64,000 nt of DNA, taken from Candidatus Gracilibacteria bacterium GN02-873 (lineage in GTDB: Bacteria; Patescibacteriota; Gracilibacteria; BD1-5; UBA2023). The stretch covers positions 372,001 to 436,000 of the forward strand of contig MORC01000001.1 in the NCBI GenBank assembly GCA_003260345.1, given 5' to 3'. Under the pieces are notes generated by a model. It searched no databases, had not been told where the DNA came from, and saw only the letters and a program-made list of their open reading frames with translations. Below are positions 40,361-48,564 of this stretch, piece after piece. Each line of letters opens with the position of its first letter. Within the stretch, counting starts at the first letter, position 1. A program made the position numbers and the translations under genes.

Positions 40361-41407
40361 ATGATTCCTTTTCACAAAATTTACGCATGGCTTTTTAAGT
40401 CATTTTCCATCGGCGAAGAAACTAAACTCATTGATCGCCTCATTGAGCAAGGATACACCAAAATGATGATTATAAAGCGCTCGTGGGTATTTTTTCTTGC
40501 GATTTTGGTTGATTTGAAATCGACACCAATTATTCTTCTCTTGCTCTCATGCGTGAGCGTCTGGATTGGGCTTTTTCATCTGCCAAACGATACTTTTTTG
40601 CGTGGATTAGTCGTGATTGGAAATATTTTGATGGCGCTTATTTTTACGATTTCCACGCTTGTATACCTCAAACATTTCCGCGCAATTCACAAAAATTCCC
40701 ACAAAATTGTGACAGATATCCCGACCATGCGAGAATCGCTCGCTGATGGTGATCGTCATTTTATTAAATTTTTTAATTGGTCGATTACAAATCAGTGGAT
40801 TCTTGGGCTGATTCTTGTTCTGGAAGTTATTTTTATTGCATCACATTTTCAGCGATTTAATGGGCATATTATGATTTTGGCGATTGATTTTTTTGTGATT
40901 ATTGCCGAAATCCATTACCTTCGTCGCTTTCGTAAGCGCATGATGGATCTAGAGATGGACTTCAATGTTGTGGTTCAGGGAAAAATTTTCTTTGTCAATC
41001 AGACAGGACTTCTCTCAGATTCACAAACGATTGAAAGTGATAAAATTAAAACTATCAAATCCACTTTTCCAAATAAACTTGCGAGTTTCTTTAATTTTGG
41101 GAATATTGATATTTTGACAGAAGGTGATAATAATCTGATTGGGACAATGATGATGTACTATGTTATGTCGCCAGTTGAGGTGGTAAATAGCATTCAGTCG
41201 CTTCTTGGCGAGGTTCGTTCCATTCCACCAAAATATCGCAACCAAATTCCTGGAAATGAGGTGGTTACAGTTACGAATCCAGAACTCATCAAAGAAATGA
41301 ATGCCGTTGTGGAAGAGGAAAAAACGACCCTTAAAACCATTCAGCATGATATGACCGAACTCAAAGCTATGGATACTCGTGGAAAAGTTCGCGATATCCT
41401 CCGATAA
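40361..41407 (+). CDS. Four-helix membrane protein with PH-like C-terminal domain
   Basis: 348 residues. Helix pairs at about residues 43-68, 75-100, 145-165 and 170-190. A cytoplasmic domain (GKIFFVNQTGLLSDSQTIESDKIKTIKSTFPNKLASFFNFGNIDILTEG) resembles a bacterial PH domain: a turn, then strands with a basic IKTIKS element. A C-terminal helical tail (EEEKTTLKTIQHDMTEL) could form a coiled coil. The role is unknown. A bPH domain also occurs in the gene at 25-27.6 kb. TAA stop. Confidence 0.6.
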   Translation: MIPFHKIYAWLFKSFSIGEETKLIDRLIEQGYTKMMIIKRSWVFFLAILVDLKSTPIILLLLSCVSVWIGLFHLPNDTFLRGLVVIGNILMALIFTISTLVYLKHFRAIHKNSHKIVTDIPTMRESLADGDRHFIKFFNWSITNQWILGLILVLEVIFIASHFQRFNGHIMILAIDFFVIIAEIHYLRRFRKRMMDLEMDFNVVVQGKIFFVNQTGLLSDSQTIESDKIKTIKSTFPNKLASFFNFGNIDILTEGDNNLIGTMMMYYVMSPVEVVNSIQSLLGEVRSIPPKYRNQIPGNEVVTVTNPELIKEMNAVVEEEKTTLKTIQHDMTELKAMDTRGKVRDILR

Positions 41408-41434
41408 ATCCCTTTTTATGGGATTTATTTTTTA
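41404..41434 (+). terminator. Intrinsic terminator before the gene-free interval
   Basis: ATAAATCCC / GGGATTTAT with loop TTTTTAT, then TTTTTAT; overlaps the stop codon. Confidence 0.78.
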
Positions 41435-41765
41435 TAAAATATTCCCGAATTTTGCTTTATTTTAAGCTAAAATAATAGGAGAGTAGGGGAGTTTTTATAT
41501 TTTTATAACATAAATTATAAAAAGTCAATACTTTACAAAAAGTATATTTATTGTATATATATTTATTTGACAACTTTCAATATTTTTGAAAAATATATTT
41601 TAGTGTCTTGGAAATTTTTTGAATATATTTTATAAAAATTCAGATACATCAAATTAAAAACTCATTCAACAAAAAATCGATAATAAAAATTTGGTTATAA
41701 GATATAGGAGTGTTATGTGTTTTATTTTTAATATTCTATTCTAGCCTCATCCCATATTTTTCTTT

Positions 41766-41785
41766 TATTGCCATATTTTGCAATA
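41766..41785. repeat. N8 palindrome copy
   Basis: TATTGC, CATATTTT, GCAATA; arms extend to 8 bp. 30 bp left of the dif site. Confidence 0.7.
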
Positions 41786-41815
41786 AAGTGAAATTCCCTA
41801 TTTTTTCTTTATTTT

Positions 41816-41843
41816 ACTTCACATAAGTTACATTATGTGAAGT
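41816..41843. other. dif: Candidate dif site (XerCD-type recombination site)
   Basis: 28 bp with the exact dif layout: left arm ACTTCACATAA, 6-bp centre GTTACA, right arm TTATGTGAAGT. The arms are perfect inverted repeats. The inner CATAA / TTATGT match the conserved cores of bacterial dif sites (E. coli right arm TTATGTTAAAT). It lies 446 bp upstream of the Xer recombinase gene, in a gene-free interval. It would resolve chromosome dimers at the terminus. Confidence 0.82.
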
Positions 41844-42014
41844 ATTTTATTTTGATAAAAAACGCTTCTCTAGCATGATATTTTTAGAAAATTTGCAAAA
41901 CGTGCTTAACTGAAAAATTCTACATTTTTTGAATACCATTGTTTTTAAAAAGCTAATTGGTAGCGCATTGATATTTTTGCGCATTTCCCTTTTCCTTTGA
42001 TTTTATGTTTTTAT

Positions 42015-42034
42015 TATTGCAAAAATGAGCAATA
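42015..42034. repeat. N8 palindrome copy
   Basis: TATTGC, AAAAATGA, GCAATA; arms extend to 8 bp; abuts the 12-bp inverted repeat at 42035-42065. Confidence 0.7.
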
Positions 42035-42065
42035 ATATTTTATGTTCTCAAAAAACATAAAATAT
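42035..42065. repeat. 12-bp perfect inverted repeat
   Basis: ATATTTTATGTT / AACATAAAATAT separated by CTCAAAA. Unknown function; no T-run directly after it. Confidence 0.55.
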
Positions 42066-42182
42066 CCGTTAAAAACAACGATTTTAAGGTAAATCTTTAA
42101 ATTTTCGCGAATTTCGCGTTTTTTCTCCTTTTCCGATAGATTACTCATCAGAAATTTTTTCTCTCGTATTTTAAATCATTAC

Positions 42183-42202
42183 TATTACAAAAAATTGCAA
42201 TA
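42183..42202. repeat. N8 palindrome copy
   Basis: TATTAC, AAAAAATT, GCAATA; one mismatch. Confidence 0.6.
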
Positions 42203-42248
42203 ATTTTTATAGAAATTCATTTTGCTTTTCTGAAAAAATTCTTATAAT

Positions 42249-42259
42249 ACTTCACATAA
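42249..42259 (+). promoter_or_regulatory. dif half-site next to the xer -10 box
   Basis: An exact second copy of the 11-bp dif left arm (ACTTCACATAA) directly after TATAAT (42243-42248), at the expected start of transcription. Possible autoregulatory Xer binding. Confidence 0.5.
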
Positions 42260-42270
42260 TATTTTTATTT

Positions 42271-42290
42271 TATTGCGTATTTTTGCAATA
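42271..42290. repeat. N8 palindrome copy at the xer start codon
   Basis: TATTGC, GTATTTTT, GCAATA. The final A is the A of the xer ATG, so an RNA hairpin would sit against the start codon. Confidence 0.65.
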
Positions 42291-43351
42291 TGAATATTCT
42301 TGATGCTTTTAATAATTTTCTTGTCTATTTACGTCTCCATAAATGACGTTCACGAAAAACGCAAGAACAATACGCATTTCATATTTGGCGATTTATCGGC
42401 TGGTTAGAACCAAAAATCGCTAAAATTCTCGAATCTCACCTTCCGGGAAACTCTGAAAAAAATCCGGTTTCTGTTCGTATATTTCTTCCACCAACGGACC
42501 CGTCTCTAGTAAAATCTTGGAAATCCCCACTCAATGAACTCGCGAAACACGCGCCAGAAGTTCGCATTGAAAATATTACAAAAAAGGATTTTGACGAATG
42601 GCGACTTTCGCTTTCTGATAGTGGATTATCGACCAAAACAGTGAATGCACATATGATTACGATGCGATCTTGGCTCAAGTTTCTTAAAAAAGAAGAAGTT
42701 AATTGTCTCGATCCAACCACGCTCGATCTTATGAAAACAAACGATCGTGAAGTGACATTTTTGACACAAGAGGAGATTGAGAATTTTTTTGCAAGTATTG
42801 ATAGGGAAACGATTAGAGGGAAGCGCGATTTTGCTATTTGTGAATGTATTTATTCGACTGGGTTGCGTATTTCTGAGCTCACAAGTCTTAATAAAAATGA
42901 TGTAAATCTAAAAACTATGGAGTTTGCTGTGCGCGGAAAGTGAGGAAAATTGCGCGTTGTATACCTAACAGAAAATGCCAAAAATGCGATTCAAGAATAC
43001 CTCGAAGCGCGAGATGATGACTTTTCTCCCCTTTTTATCAGACACAATTTTTCTACTGAGAATATAAACTCCACATTTTTAAATGATGAAAATATTCGTC
43101 TGTCACGATTTTTCATCACCAATATGATTAAAGAATATGGTTTGAAGGCTGGAATTTTAAAAAATTTGCACGCCCATACCTTGCGGCACAGCTTTGCCAC
43201 TACCCTACTCACCAATGGTGCTGATATTCGCATCATTCAAGAACTTTTGGGGCATGCGTCTATCACCACAACACAGGTATATACACATGTAACGAATCCA
43301 AAACTCAAAGAAGCACACCAAAAATTTCATCAATCCCCTTCCAAAAATTAG
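42290..43351 (+). CDS. xerH: Xer-type tyrosine recombinase
   Basis: 353 residues; chromosome dimer resolution at dif. N-terminal SAM-like DNA-binding domain with an inserted segment (about residues 42-95), then the catalytic domain. Catalytic residues: Arg193 (STGLRISEL), the Lys of RGKGGK, His296 and Arg299 (HTLRH), His322 (LLGHAS) and Tyr331 (QVYTHV). Two UGA codons encode Gly19 and Gly218; Gly218 completes the invariant GKGGK hairpin. Length and lone occurrence next to its dif fit single-recombinase systems (XerH/XerS) better than the XerC/XerD pair; the symbol is tentative. TAG stop. Confidence 0.88.
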
Positions 43352-43352
43352 T

Positions 43353-43400
43353 TATCGCAAATATTTGCAATATAATTTATTATTACAATTTTTTGCAATA
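43353..43400. repeat. Two N8 palindrome copies after xer
   Basis: 43353-43372 (TATCGC, AAATATTT, GCAATA) and 43381-43400 (TATTAC, AATTTTTT, GCAATA), 8 bp apart. Confidence 0.62.
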
Positions 43401-43483
43401 AGTTTTTTCTTGAAAAAAATAACTATACTTTTTGGGATTTTTCAATATAGTAATCTCGTTTTTATTCTCAATATATTTTTATC

Positions 43484-43900
43484 ATGAACGCAAAAGCCAT
43501 TTTTGAAAAAACATTCGGCGGACTCAGTCGAGAATATTATTTTCGAGAATTTATTTTTGGGTCCATCTTTGTTGTACTTTTTTTCTATCCTTATTATGCA
43601 AAAGGAATGACCATTCCACCGATTGGAGTGATTTTGACAGCGATTCTCTCACAAATTCTCTATCCATATTCAAGATTCGTATATCATAGCATTACGGATT
43701 TTATTTTCGGAAACAATATGTTTATCGTAAATGCGTTCCTGATGTTGATTCTCAAATTTTTGATGATGATGATTTGCTGGTTTTTTGCGATTTTTATCGC
43801 ACCAATCGGGCTTTTGTACCTCTACTATCATCACACAAAAGAAGAGAAAAAATTGGAAGCAGAAGAACAATCTCGCCAAGATATAGATGAACAACAATAA
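43484..43900 (+). CDS. Small membrane protein, unknown
   Basis: 138 residues. N-terminal amphipathic part (AKAIFEKTFGGLSREYYFREFIFG), then three hydrophobic helices (SIFVVLFFYPYYA, IGVILTAILSQILYPY, AFLMLILKFLMMMICWFFAIFIAPIGLLYLYY). The charged tail (HHTKEEKKLEAEEQSRQDIDEQQ) is probably cytoplasmic. No family recognised. Own terminator; a TATACT box at 43424-43429 may be its -10. TAA stop. Confidence 0.65.
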   Translation: MNAKAIFEKTFGGLSREYYFREFIFGSIFVVLFFYPYYAKGMTIPPIGVILTAILSQILYPYSRFVYHSITDFIFGNNMFIVNAFLMLILKFLMMMICWFFAIFIAPIGLLYLYYHHTKEEKKLEAEEQSRQDIDEQQ

Positions 43901-43923
43901 AAAGAGGCAAAAGCCTCTTTTTT
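43899..43923. terminator. Bidirectional terminator
   Basis: AAAAAGAGGC / GCCTCTTTTT with loop AAAA, between convergent genes. Confidence 0.8.
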
Positions 43924-43935
43924 CATGTATTTTAT

Positions 43936-43981
43936 TATTGCATTTTTTTGTAATAATACGCTAATACAATTATTTGCAATA
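43936..43981. repeat. Two N8 palindrome copies
   Basis: 43936-43955 (TATTGC, ATTTTTTT, GTAATA; arms extend to 9 bp with one G-T pair) and 43962-43981 (TAATAC, AATTATTT, GCAATA), in the gap before the HAAS/PspC gene stop. Confidence 0.62.
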
Positions 43982-43987
43982 ATTCTT

Positions 43988-45436
43988 TTAGTGGTTAATT
44001 TGCATATTTTCTGATGATTCTTCAGTATGAATCATACGGCGAATTTCTTCTACTTCTTGAGCCTCACAATGAAGTTTTTTATCATCACCAAAATAAAGAT
44101 TCGTACACTGGGAAGCAATGGAATACCGCATATATTCATCCAATTCTGAGGCTTTTTCGTAATTATCAAAATTGATAAGGTCTGTAATTCCTGGCATTCC
44201 CCACACCTGAAAGCGAACATTGAGCGGAACACGAACTTTGTTGGCTGAAAAATTACCGAACATCAACGGATACTTTCCTTCCGGATTCGTAATTGCTACA
44301 AATTGTACGCGATTATTTTCAATTTTTACAGAAAAATCAGTGAAAAATTTTTGAGAAAATTCTTGAATTTCAGCATTTCCAAAAGTTCTTTTAGTAACTT
44401 CGATATGAATTTTATCATCATCAGAAGGCTCAAACTGCCCTATATAATAGAAACTAGAAGCATACGATGAATTGAGTGGATTGAGTGGGAAAAAATTAAT
44501 TTGCTGGTACCATGAAAATTGAGGCGAGAGTTTTTCAGAGCGAGAATCTTTATTCGACTGAAAAGTATTCACAAAATCCCAATTTCGGAAAGTAATCGGC
44601 TCATCAAGATTATTTTTTTCAGCATCAATATCGGAAGAAACGGTAATGGTCGTCTCAGTGTACGGCATATATCGATTCATCATATTAAATACAAAGGCCG
44701 CACCACAAATTCCTGCAATTACAAAAGTCGTAAACCCTGTCATGAAAAATTTCAAGCCCAGCGTTTTCCCAGTAAAGGCGTAATGCACGAAAAATACGAG
44801 CAAAACCACAAGCGAAAAAATCCCAATAACAAGCCCAACTGGCAACAAAATCGGCATATTCATGAAAACGAACATATTTCCAAAAGAAAAATCTGCCAGA
44901 TATAGTCCAAAAACAATACTACAAAGCCCGAGGAAAACAAGCAAAAAGAATGAAATTCCGAGAGAAAAAAGAAATCGGAAAATCCCTGTTCTCAAAATCA
45001 AAAATCCAAGAATATAGGAAAATATAAGCACTGGAATCAGAATACTGGCTTTAGTAACGATACCTATAAAAAATAAAAACAAATATGCGAGACGATAAAT
45101 TCCTGCGGAAATACTGGTTTTTTCGCTTAATTCTTTGAATACACCCAAGAAAATCACACGATCGGATGCGAGGAATTTTTGATACCATTTTTTCTTGATA
45201 GCCACTTTTTCGATCACGCGAGACTCGAGCTCTTCTCGAAAAATCTCTTCCGGAGAACCAATTTCAGACAAAATATTTTTGATATCATCGCGAGTTGGAT
45301 TTTCGAGTAATGAAATTTTTTCATTGATTCGCTCCTCAATATCCGCATAATAATCAGCATTGAGTGCATTGTTTTCAATGAATTTTTGAAGATCTTTTTT
45401 GTAAAGATTGATAATTTTTTGCAATTTTGCGTCCAT
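43988..45436 (-). CDS. HAAS (DUF1700-like) plus PspC-domain membrane protein
   Basis: 482 residues. The N-terminal helical HAAS-type domain (YADIEERINEKISLLENPTRDDIKNILSEIGSPEEI) is typical of partners of PadR regulators. Next is a PspC-like segment (SDRVIFLGVFKELSEKTSISAGIYRLAYLFLFFIG). About five further helices and a C-terminal extracytoplasmic beta-rich domain (TTITVSSDIDAEKNNLDEPITF onward) follow. It starts 3 nt after the padR stop. A membrane sensor working with PadR is likely, perhaps for envelope stress. TAA stop. Confidence 0.75.
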   Translation of the reverse strand: MDAKLQKIINLYKKDLQKFIENNALNADYYADIEERINEKISLLENPTRDDIKNILSEIGSPEEIFREELESRVIEKVAIKKKWYQKFLASDRVIFLGVFKELSEKTSISAGIYRLAYLFLFFIGIVTKASILIPVLIFSYILGFLILRTGIFRFLFSLGISFFLLVFLGLCSIVFGLYLADFSFGNMFVFMNMPILLPVGLVIGIFSLVVLLVFFVHYAFTGKTLGLKFFMTGFTTFVIAGICGAAFVFNMMNRYMPYTETTITVSSDIDAEKNNLDEPITFRNWDFVNTFQSNKDSRSEKLSPQFSWYQQINFFPLNPLNSSYASSFYYIGQFEPSDDDKIHIEVTKRTFGNAEIQEFSQKFFTDFSVKIENNRVQFVAITNPEGKYPLMFGNFSANKVRVPLNVRFQVWGMPGITDLINFDNYEKASELDEYMRYSIASQCTNLYFGDDKKLHCEAQEVEEIRRMIHTEESSENMQINH

Positions 45437-45439
45437 ATT

Positions 45440-45763
45440 TTAAGCGTTAAGAATTTTTTCAACCGTATTTTTGATTTCAAGCCAACTCATAGACATAAGC
45501 TCGTAGGCTTCCTTACCACTTTTTGTCAGCTGAAAATATTTTCGCGGGTGGCCACTTTCGGACTCGACCCAATAATAGGAGATGAGCGCGTCATTTTTGA
45601 GGCGCGTGAGGAGCGGATACACCGTCCCTTCCACAACGATAAGATCGCTATTTTTGAGGATTTCGATAATTTCAGCGCCATAGGTATCAGATTTTTTCAA
45701 AATACCGAGCACGAGAAAGTCCAGAATTCCCTTTCGCATCTGCGACTGAATCTTGCTTTCCAT
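45440..45763 (-). CDS. PadR-family transcriptional regulator
   Basis: 107 residues. Winged helix typical of PadR: MRKGILDFLVLGILKKSDTYGAEIIEIL, VVEGTVYPLLTRLKNDALI, ESESGHPRKYFQLTKSGKEAY, then a C-terminal dimerisation helix. It would repress its own operon with the downstream HAAS/PspC gene through the 13-bp palindrome just upstream (45771-45801). TAA stop. Confidence 0.92.
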   Translation of the reverse strand: MESKIQSQMRKGILDFLVLGILKKSDTYGAEIIEILKNSDLIVVEGTVYPLLTRLKNDALISYYWVESESGHPRKYFQLTKSGKEAYELMSMSWLEIKNTVEKILNA

Positions 45764-45770
45764 AAATTTT

Positions 45771-45801
45771 TAATATTACTTTGTAATGCAAAGTAATATT
45801 A
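45771..45801. promoter_or_regulatory. Palindromic operator upstream of padR
   Basis: Perfect inverted repeat TAATATTACTTTG / CAAAGTAATATTA (13 bp each) around TAATG, beginning 7 nt upstream of the padR start codon and overlapping any promoter. Probably the PadR autorepression site. Confidence 0.7.
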
Positions 45802-45898
45802 TTCAAAAGAAAAATTTTGTCAAGAAAATTTTTTATTTTGTCAAAAGTTTTTTTCAATTTTTTGGTTGCAAAAATCAAAAAAATCATACAATAATCTT

Positions 45899-47179
45899 AT
45901 GAAAACTCGTCAACACACATACGAATCAGAAAATTCCGAATACGAAGAAGGTTTGGAAAATTCTGAAAATCTTGATTCCAAAGAGCAAATTCGTGAAGAA
46001 ATCCAGACAACGGTCGATGAGCGCGGTTTTTATTTGTATGAGTGGATTTCGCGAGAAGAACTCAAAATGAGTATTCGCGCGGATTATCTCAATATCGCCA
46101 CCAAAAGTTCAATTCCGCTCGCAATCGTGACTTTTGTGATGGGAGTTATCGGGTTTGCACTCGGAAATATTACCGGAATTATTCTCGCGATTTTTGGGAT
46201 TTTATTTCTCTTTTACCTGTTTGTTGGGATTTTTTTGATTTTCAAAATGCTTCAAAAATGAAGTATGTATTCGCGTGTTGCGAACGTGATTTTTACCGAC
46301 AATCATATCATCGCGCATTCCAAAGTTTTTGAACGAGAAAATTTTGACGAAAATAATCCGATTTTTGAAAAAACGAAAAAATTGTTTCACGAAGAACTTT
46401 TTGAAAGTTCTCGCCTTCCCAATTATATCGAAACGCAAAAAAGTGTGCTCAAGACGCAACTCGGGAAAATTTTCAAAAATAGCGCCAAAATCCTTGAAAG
46501 TGTCAACAAGAACAGTCATTCTGATAAAAATAACCCAGCCGGAATTATTCTATTAATTTTCATCATTGGTGGGCTTCTTTTTGCGATTATGATGGGAATT
46601 ACGTATTTTATCGGTGTGCCGATTGTCTATCTTTTGGCGGGTTTGTACGCACGAATTATGCACGCGATTTTGCTGACAACCAATAATACTGAATACAAAA
46701 TTCAGTCACTTTTTACCAAAATCGACAATAATTCACACAAATTACAAAACGAAAAAAATACGCTTGTTTCATCGCTTACTGAAGCAAAAAACAACGAGTG
46801 GCTCGAAAATCTTTCCGGCCGTATCAATGATGCTTTCAAAAAACTCAATATTTTTGCGAATTCGACGACTAACGATTCTATCACACTCCGAAAAATGCTC
46901 GAAAAGTCAAAATATCATGATATTTTTAATTTTCCAAAATACGATACTTGGATCAAAAATCAGGTCCTTACGCCCATTATAGAGCTCATTTCCCTACTCG
47001 AAAAAAATGAAAATATTGTCACCAATACAATTTCAGCGCTCAATTCCCAGATCCTACAAACAAGTGATCCAAGACATCAAAAACCACTTGAATTACAGAA
47101 AAAACGTCTAGAATTACACCTAGAAGAAATTAAAAAAATGAAGCAAATTTTGGCTTCGTATCAAGAAAAACTCGTATAA
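45899..47179 (+). CDS. Membrane protein with coiled coil, partner of AAA+ ATPase
   Basis: 426 residues from ATG 45899. An acidic N-terminus, two helices (about residues 78-120), UGA at 46259-46261 (KGSMYSR), then a soluble region. A second helix pair (AGIILLIFIIGGLLFAIMMG, IVYLLAGLYARIMHAILL) is followed by about 160 residues of predicted coiled coil, including the C-terminal PLELQKKRLELHLEEIKKMK. No family recognised. Promoter TTGCAA, 15 bp, TACAAT (45866-45892). It ends 8 nt before the AAA+ gene, so the two probably act together at the membrane. Confidence 0.6.
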
Positions 47180-47187
47180 TTTTACTT

Positions 47188-48462
47188 ATGACCAATCCTT
47201 CTCCTTTCGACGAATTTTTTAAAAATATTTCGTCTTCGCCAGAATTTCGCGCGCTCACTGGCGAAAAAACAACAAATTCCGCAGATTTTTCTTTTGAAAA
47301 TCTTGAAAAAAATCTTCGAGAAATCGAGGCTTCCACTGCCAAAGCCAATGATCTAATGCGTCAATTTGATACCAATTTTGCAACCGAAGACGCGAAAAAA
47401 ATTGGAAATTCGGTACAAAATTGAAACGATAAAACGCCACCAAAAACGGGCAAACCAACCGATGATGAGCTGAAAATTACAATCGAAGTTCGGCGTCCTG
47501 AGAAAAAAAATCCCGAAACTTGGGGATTTAATGGCGTGGCTGGGATGACCGATCTCAAGCGCGAGCTGAATGAGAGTTTCATCAAACCGCTCAAATTCAA
47601 ATTTTTGATAGAAAAATTGCGCCAAAATTCTGAAAAAAATGCCAACGAAAAATCAGAAAAAAATACAGAATTACTCGAAAAATTATACAGCGAATACGAA
47701 AAATTTAAAATTTCTATTCCGACTGGAATGCTTCTCTACGGACCACCAGGAACAGGAAAAACCTTTATTACAAAAAAACTGGCAGAAGAAATTGAATGTG
47801 GATTCGTCTCAAAAAATATGGGCGAATTTGGCTCTTCATACCTTCATCAAACCACCAAAAATATCAAAGATTTTTTCGATGGTGTAAAAAAAATTGCCGA
47901 AAATGAGCCAATCATTTTATTTTTGGATGAAATCGATTCACTTTTGTCGGCCCGAACGAATAATGTTGACAGCAACAAAGCGGAAGAGGTTTCGCAATTT
48001 TTGCAAGAATTTAATGCATTGGAAGAAGCAAAAAATCTGATTGTCATCGCCGCAACGAATCGCCCTGATCATCTCGATTCTGCAATTTTACGTTCTGGTC
48101 GCCTCGACAAAAAAATTTATATTGGACCGCCAGACGAGACGGCTCGTGAGGAACTTTTCCGTATGTACATCGAAAAAATGGGGCGTCCACACGAAAAGCT
48201 GGATTATCACGAACTTGCGATTTTGACAACCAATTATGTTTCGGCTGATATTGAAGCCATTTGTGACGAAGTGGCGCGCGACGCTTCGCGAAATTTGCTC
48301 GATCTCATCGATGAAGCAGAAAGTGGAGCACTCACTGAAAAACACCTTGAGAACCATAAAATCACGATGGAAATGTTGCGCGAAACCATTTTGGAAATGC
48401 CGTCCAGCCTCAAAATGGTTGATATGAGTATTTATGAAAATTGGCTTGCAAAAATATCATAA
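47188..48462 (+). CDS. AAA+ ATPase (FtsH/VPS4-like core)
   Basis: 424 residues. The non-conserved N-terminus (about 130 residues, including UGA 47422-47424 in VQNGND) may bind partners. The AAA core then has Walker A GPPGTGKT, Walker B ILFLDEIDSLL, sensor 1 AATNRP and the SRH segment LDSAILRSGRLDKKIYIGPPDE with the arginine finger. A C-terminal helical lid follows. There is no protease domain and no membrane helix, so it is a remodelling ATPase, probably recruited by the membrane protein encoded immediately upstream. TAA stop. Confidence 0.85.
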
Positions 48463-48485
48463 TCCCTTCACAAAGGGATTTTTTT
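48461..48485 (+). terminator. Intrinsic terminator after the AAA+ gene
   Basis: AATCCCTT / AAGGGATT with loop CACA, then TTTTT. Confidence 0.78.
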
Positions 48486-48508
48486 GGAAATTTTTCAAAA
48501 ATTTAAAA

Positions 48509-48536
48509 TTGAGAAAAAAAATTTTTTGATTATAAT
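48509..48536 (+). promoter_or_regulatory. Promoter of the TehB-like gene
   Basis: TTGAGA, a 16-bp spacer, then TATAAT, 28 nt before ATG 48565. Confidence 0.65.
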
Positions 48537-48564
48537 GCGGATGTTTTATTTTTAATTTGAAAAA

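Larger units (their letters stand above)
41435..42289. other. Gene-free AT-rich interval of about 855 bp around the dif site
   Basis: The only gene-free stretch over 300 bp. I see no convincing CDS; a 9-codon frame at 41714 has an AGGAG site but no support. It holds the dif-like site (41816-41843), four copies of the N8 palindrome, a 12-bp inverted repeat (42035-42065), a CGCG hairpin before T residues (42104-42125), and the xer promoter (TATAAT 42243-42248). Confidence 0.7.

Noticed and set aside
41714..41743. Nine-codon frame with AGGAG upstream in the gene-free interval
   Set aside because: Too short and without homology or an evident promoter; it may be chance in AT-rich sequence.
42290..43351. 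Integrase of a mobile element
   Set aside because: The adjacent dif site, the absence of cargo genes or att repeats, and the Xer-like motifs favour the housekeeping recombinase.
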